From positions 418,623 to 482,622 of the forward strand of contig NW_025064902.1 of the NCBI RefSeq assembly GCF_019112545.1: DNA of 64,000 nucleotides. Reading direction: 5' to 3'. Position numbers and translations under genes: made by a program. Under the pieces are notes generated by a model, which saw only the letters and a list, made by a program, of their open reading frames with translations, was not told where the DNA came from and did not search any database. This document shows, piece by piece, positions 61,340 to 64,000 of this stretch. The stretch comes from Guyanagaster necrorhizus (lineage: Eukaryota > Basidiomycota > Agaricomycetes > Agaricales > Physalacriaceae). Position 1 is the first letter of the stretch. Every line of letters starts with the position of its first letter.

Positions 61340-63440
61340 GTACTAGAAAGATAATATGGCCTGCTTCATATGGATAAGAGTAACAGAAATTATGAGATTG
61401 TAGATGCATGCCTCACACACCTAGCAAGGAAATAGGACTATAAATCTGTAGATGGATGACATCAAAGTGTATAACATGACATGTAGGCCAATGAAATGAG
61501 AGAGAAACCGGAGGGCTGAGAATAGTGGTGTGTTGGACAGCCTGATGGTATCAAGCAACAGATTAAATATCTTGAGAGACACATATACCATTGATTAGCT
61601 CAGACTGTAATAAGGATCAGGTAATCTGGATATAAAACAGCCATCAGCACTCATAGGCAGAACAACATATTGAATATACTTGCTAGTGAGTATAACTCCA
61701 GAGAGTGACTATTGAAAAATGATGATTTGTGACTACAGCCAAATAGGTTTGCATTCACAGAATGGAGAAGTAAGCAGATGGTTTGAACTGAAGCAAAGGA
61801 CATTTCGAAATCACTGAATGACAATATGGCTTGTAAGTACCAGAATATCCTGAGTCTGCAATGGTCTGCGTCAGAAGGGAAAAAAAATTGGGCTCTTTCA
61901 TTTTTCTAAGTTTGTGATACCTATTCCCATCCACATAGGTTGGACAAAGGAGCTAGGAATAATTTCCAGTAGCAAGGTAAGAAATGAAAGTTTGGACCAG
62001 TGGGAGTTCTGAGAAAGAGGTGACCAGACTGAGTTTTACTGAGCCAGATAGACCCATTTTCAAATTAGGCTCAGTTTCACCATCAACACCCATTACAGGT
62101 CAATATCCATCTTTCTCTCAAAAGTTCAGTGTGACAAAAAGCATCATATCACAGGAGTACATGTACAGCAATCCATATTTGCCTCCAACCTTGAGGGGCT
62201 GAGTTCTTTCAATGAAGTGGGCAGAATTTTGATTCCAAGATCATCTTGAAAGATTGGATGCCATTGCCTCTGATATCATAGCAAATCAAAAAATCGAAAT
62301 TTCATTGTAAGTTATTCAGATTTTGTCTTCATCTTTCTATGCTTCTCAAAATTTGTCAGTTTAAAAGCCATAAAAGCTGACCTAAGGCAATCAGCATGAG
62401 ATTTTAACTATATCAAGGAGTGTACTGCTAAACTTGAGGATGAGCATTCTCAAAATCTTAGCTGAATATATGACAAGCATACTGAAGAATATTTTGATGA
62501 TGCATTGGGATGATACTACTCTTTTGATGAGACACAAGTTAACCTTCTCAGCTGTGAAAATAGCCTGCAAGAATCAGCTGTTGCTGAGCAAATAGAGGTG
62601 AGTGATTACTTGCATGCTTCTTTAAATCTGTAAGAGGTGCTGCAGAGTGACTGGTGTGGGTCTGATCTCTAATGGTCAGCCTATTAACCCAGCCTTTCAT
62701 TGAAGAAAGGCAGCCATCAAGTACTTTACTGACATTTCTGTCCATTTATTTCAGTCTCTCTCCTACAATTGTTTCATGCATAGTTACTTCATGCAACCTT
62801 GGAATGAACATATAAGATGAGAATGCAAAGCCCACCTAGTTTGTCTCAGTCTTTGGTGGATATTGCAGGGAAGATGTAATTCTGATTTATTTCCAGTGAA
62901 AGCCTTTACACTGTGGCCATCTACTGGTATGTATACCTCCAGGACCTATAGTACATTGAATGGCTCAGGCTCACACTTTGTCACTACCTGTCCCTCCAAA
63001 GCCCAAAAAACCAGCCCCACCCAGCCTGGGCATCACTACAAATCATAGATCAGATACTAAATGATGAGCACTGAGTTTCTTTGGCATATAGAATATGCTA
63101 GACCCATTTATAGTGAGTCTGCTGACATGCTCTGAACATGTCTATGCATGTAATTTTGTGAAATACAGTACTACATACTAAGTACAAAAGTACTATTAAG
63201 CATGTGAAGCAAAATAGAGCTAGAGCACAATAAAAGAAAGGCTAGCCATGATGGGCTTGGGTGACAATTGGTAGAGTACATGACTTAGCTTCAGAATAAT
63301 ACTGAAGGGTCACACTGTGCAGGAAGTCTCAGTACTTCACACTGAATGAACTGATAATGGCACAGAGCTTGTGCATTAAGAATAGAAATCACACAGAACT
63401 ATAGATATGACCTTGCATGTGAGAGACTGTGTGCAGTACT
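61340..63440. other. Second CpG-poor region, unassigned decayed sequence
   Basis: CG dinucleotides are again very rare (a handful, for example near 61,510, 61,805, 61,867 and 62,297). No domain, LTR end or intact gene recognised; short frames at 61,984-62,202 and 62,863-63,048 are probably chance. Confidence 0.45.
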
Positions 63441-64000
63441 CTTGTGCAGGACTTTGTGTAGTACTGATATATGATGCATAACCATGGGATGGATTAATTG
63501 ATGTGCTCTAGGCCAGAAATGATACACATTTCAAGTAAGATAGAATATCTGGACACTTAGCTAGAGAATATAATAATTGTGGCTGACTCCAGACATGAGA
63601 GATAACCCTGGAGGCCTGAAACAGATCCTGAGAGTGGCAGAATAATCCCAAGGAGATAAGAAAGTGAAGAGACCTGTAGCTAGATCAGCTAACTGATGTC
63701 AGATTGCATAGAAACAGAAGATGCAGTCTCAACCTGGAGCAGAATATGGATGTCAGACAACAACATGCATGTGAATGACTCATGAGAGACTCCAGAATGG
63801 AGTTTCACACATTGAAATTACTATATTTGGTGTCTCTTAGTAAGTACAGTAGTAGTCTATTTAAATACCATATTGTAAGAGTAATAGACAAGTTTCTGAC
63901 CCTCCACAGTTGCAGTGTATTGGAGATGAAGGCTTTGCACTCTAGCTCTGGGTTTGTGTTTGTAACTTCAGGCAAGAGAATAAACCAACTATTGAGATCC
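63440..64000 (+). repeat. Diverged relative of LTR3, cut by the window end
   Basis: Matches 34,200-34,765 of LTR3-B in order: TTGTGGCTGACTCCAGA, GAGATAAGAAAGTGA, TATTTAAATAC and TTGCACTCTAGCTCTGGGTT, then an AATAAA-containing end. Clearly more diverged than the two arms are from each other; the left boundary is uncertain. Confidence 0.65.

Overview
The window looks like nuclear DNA of a wood- or litter-decaying mushroom-forming fungus (Basidiomycota, Agaricomycetes). A class II manganese peroxidase gene (7,324-9,143) is split by about 13 short GT-AG introns, one exon being only 8 nt, and this family is confined to Agaricomycetes. It is accompanied by multi-copy seven-transmembrane proteins, an F-box/LRR protein, UstYa-type (DUF3328) proteins and a GNAT acetyltransferase, all intron-rich and of types common in these fungi. 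No prokaryotic features, CRISPR arrays or rRNA genes were seen.

Layout. (1) 1-16,300: CpG-normal host DNA with three tandem minus-strand copies (B, C, D) and one deleted fragment (A) of a DUF6534-like membrane protein, each with a shared promoter block. The manganese peroxidase, preceded by five ~80-bp promoter repeats, sits between copies B and C. (2) 16,460-18,049: an F-box gene whose 3' end runs into the repeat block. (3) About 17,630-55,210: a repeat block almost devoid of CG dinucleotides. It holds a Ty1/copia remnant (18.1-21.5 kb), a 19-kb nested Ty3/chromovirus complex (21,887-40,849, target duplication GGAAC) interrupting an old gene, an F-box remnant (43.3-44.1 kb), further Ty3 fragments with solo LTRs (45.8-51.3 kb) and a second copia remnant (51.3-54.6 kb). 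(4) 55,210-61,330: a CpG-normal host island with two UstYa-type genes, a 7TM receptor-like gene, a GNAT acetyltransferase and a small predicted secreted peptide. (5) 61,340-64,000: a second CpG-poor region ending in a diverged relative of the 1.8-kb repeat.

The nested complex can be reconstructed. Element E1 (LTR1 pair) carries E2 (LTR2 pair) in its integrase gene. Two 1,816-bp LTR-like repeats (LTR3) entered E1's reverse transcriptase and E2's gag in opposite orientations. The 2.1-kb segment between them is now inverted. Flipping it back restores both reading frames, the strand of E2's 5' LTR and matching target duplications.

The internal stops checked in the retroelements are mostly TGA where a family Arg is expected, and CG is replaced by TG/CA. 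This points to cytosine methylation and deamination as the mutator, and decay reaches the ends of two neighbouring host genes. Several single-copy genes also show single-base phase slips, often explained by one lost base of a doublet, so either light decay or residual sequencing error must be considered. All domain calls were made by reading the translated sequence, without database searches.
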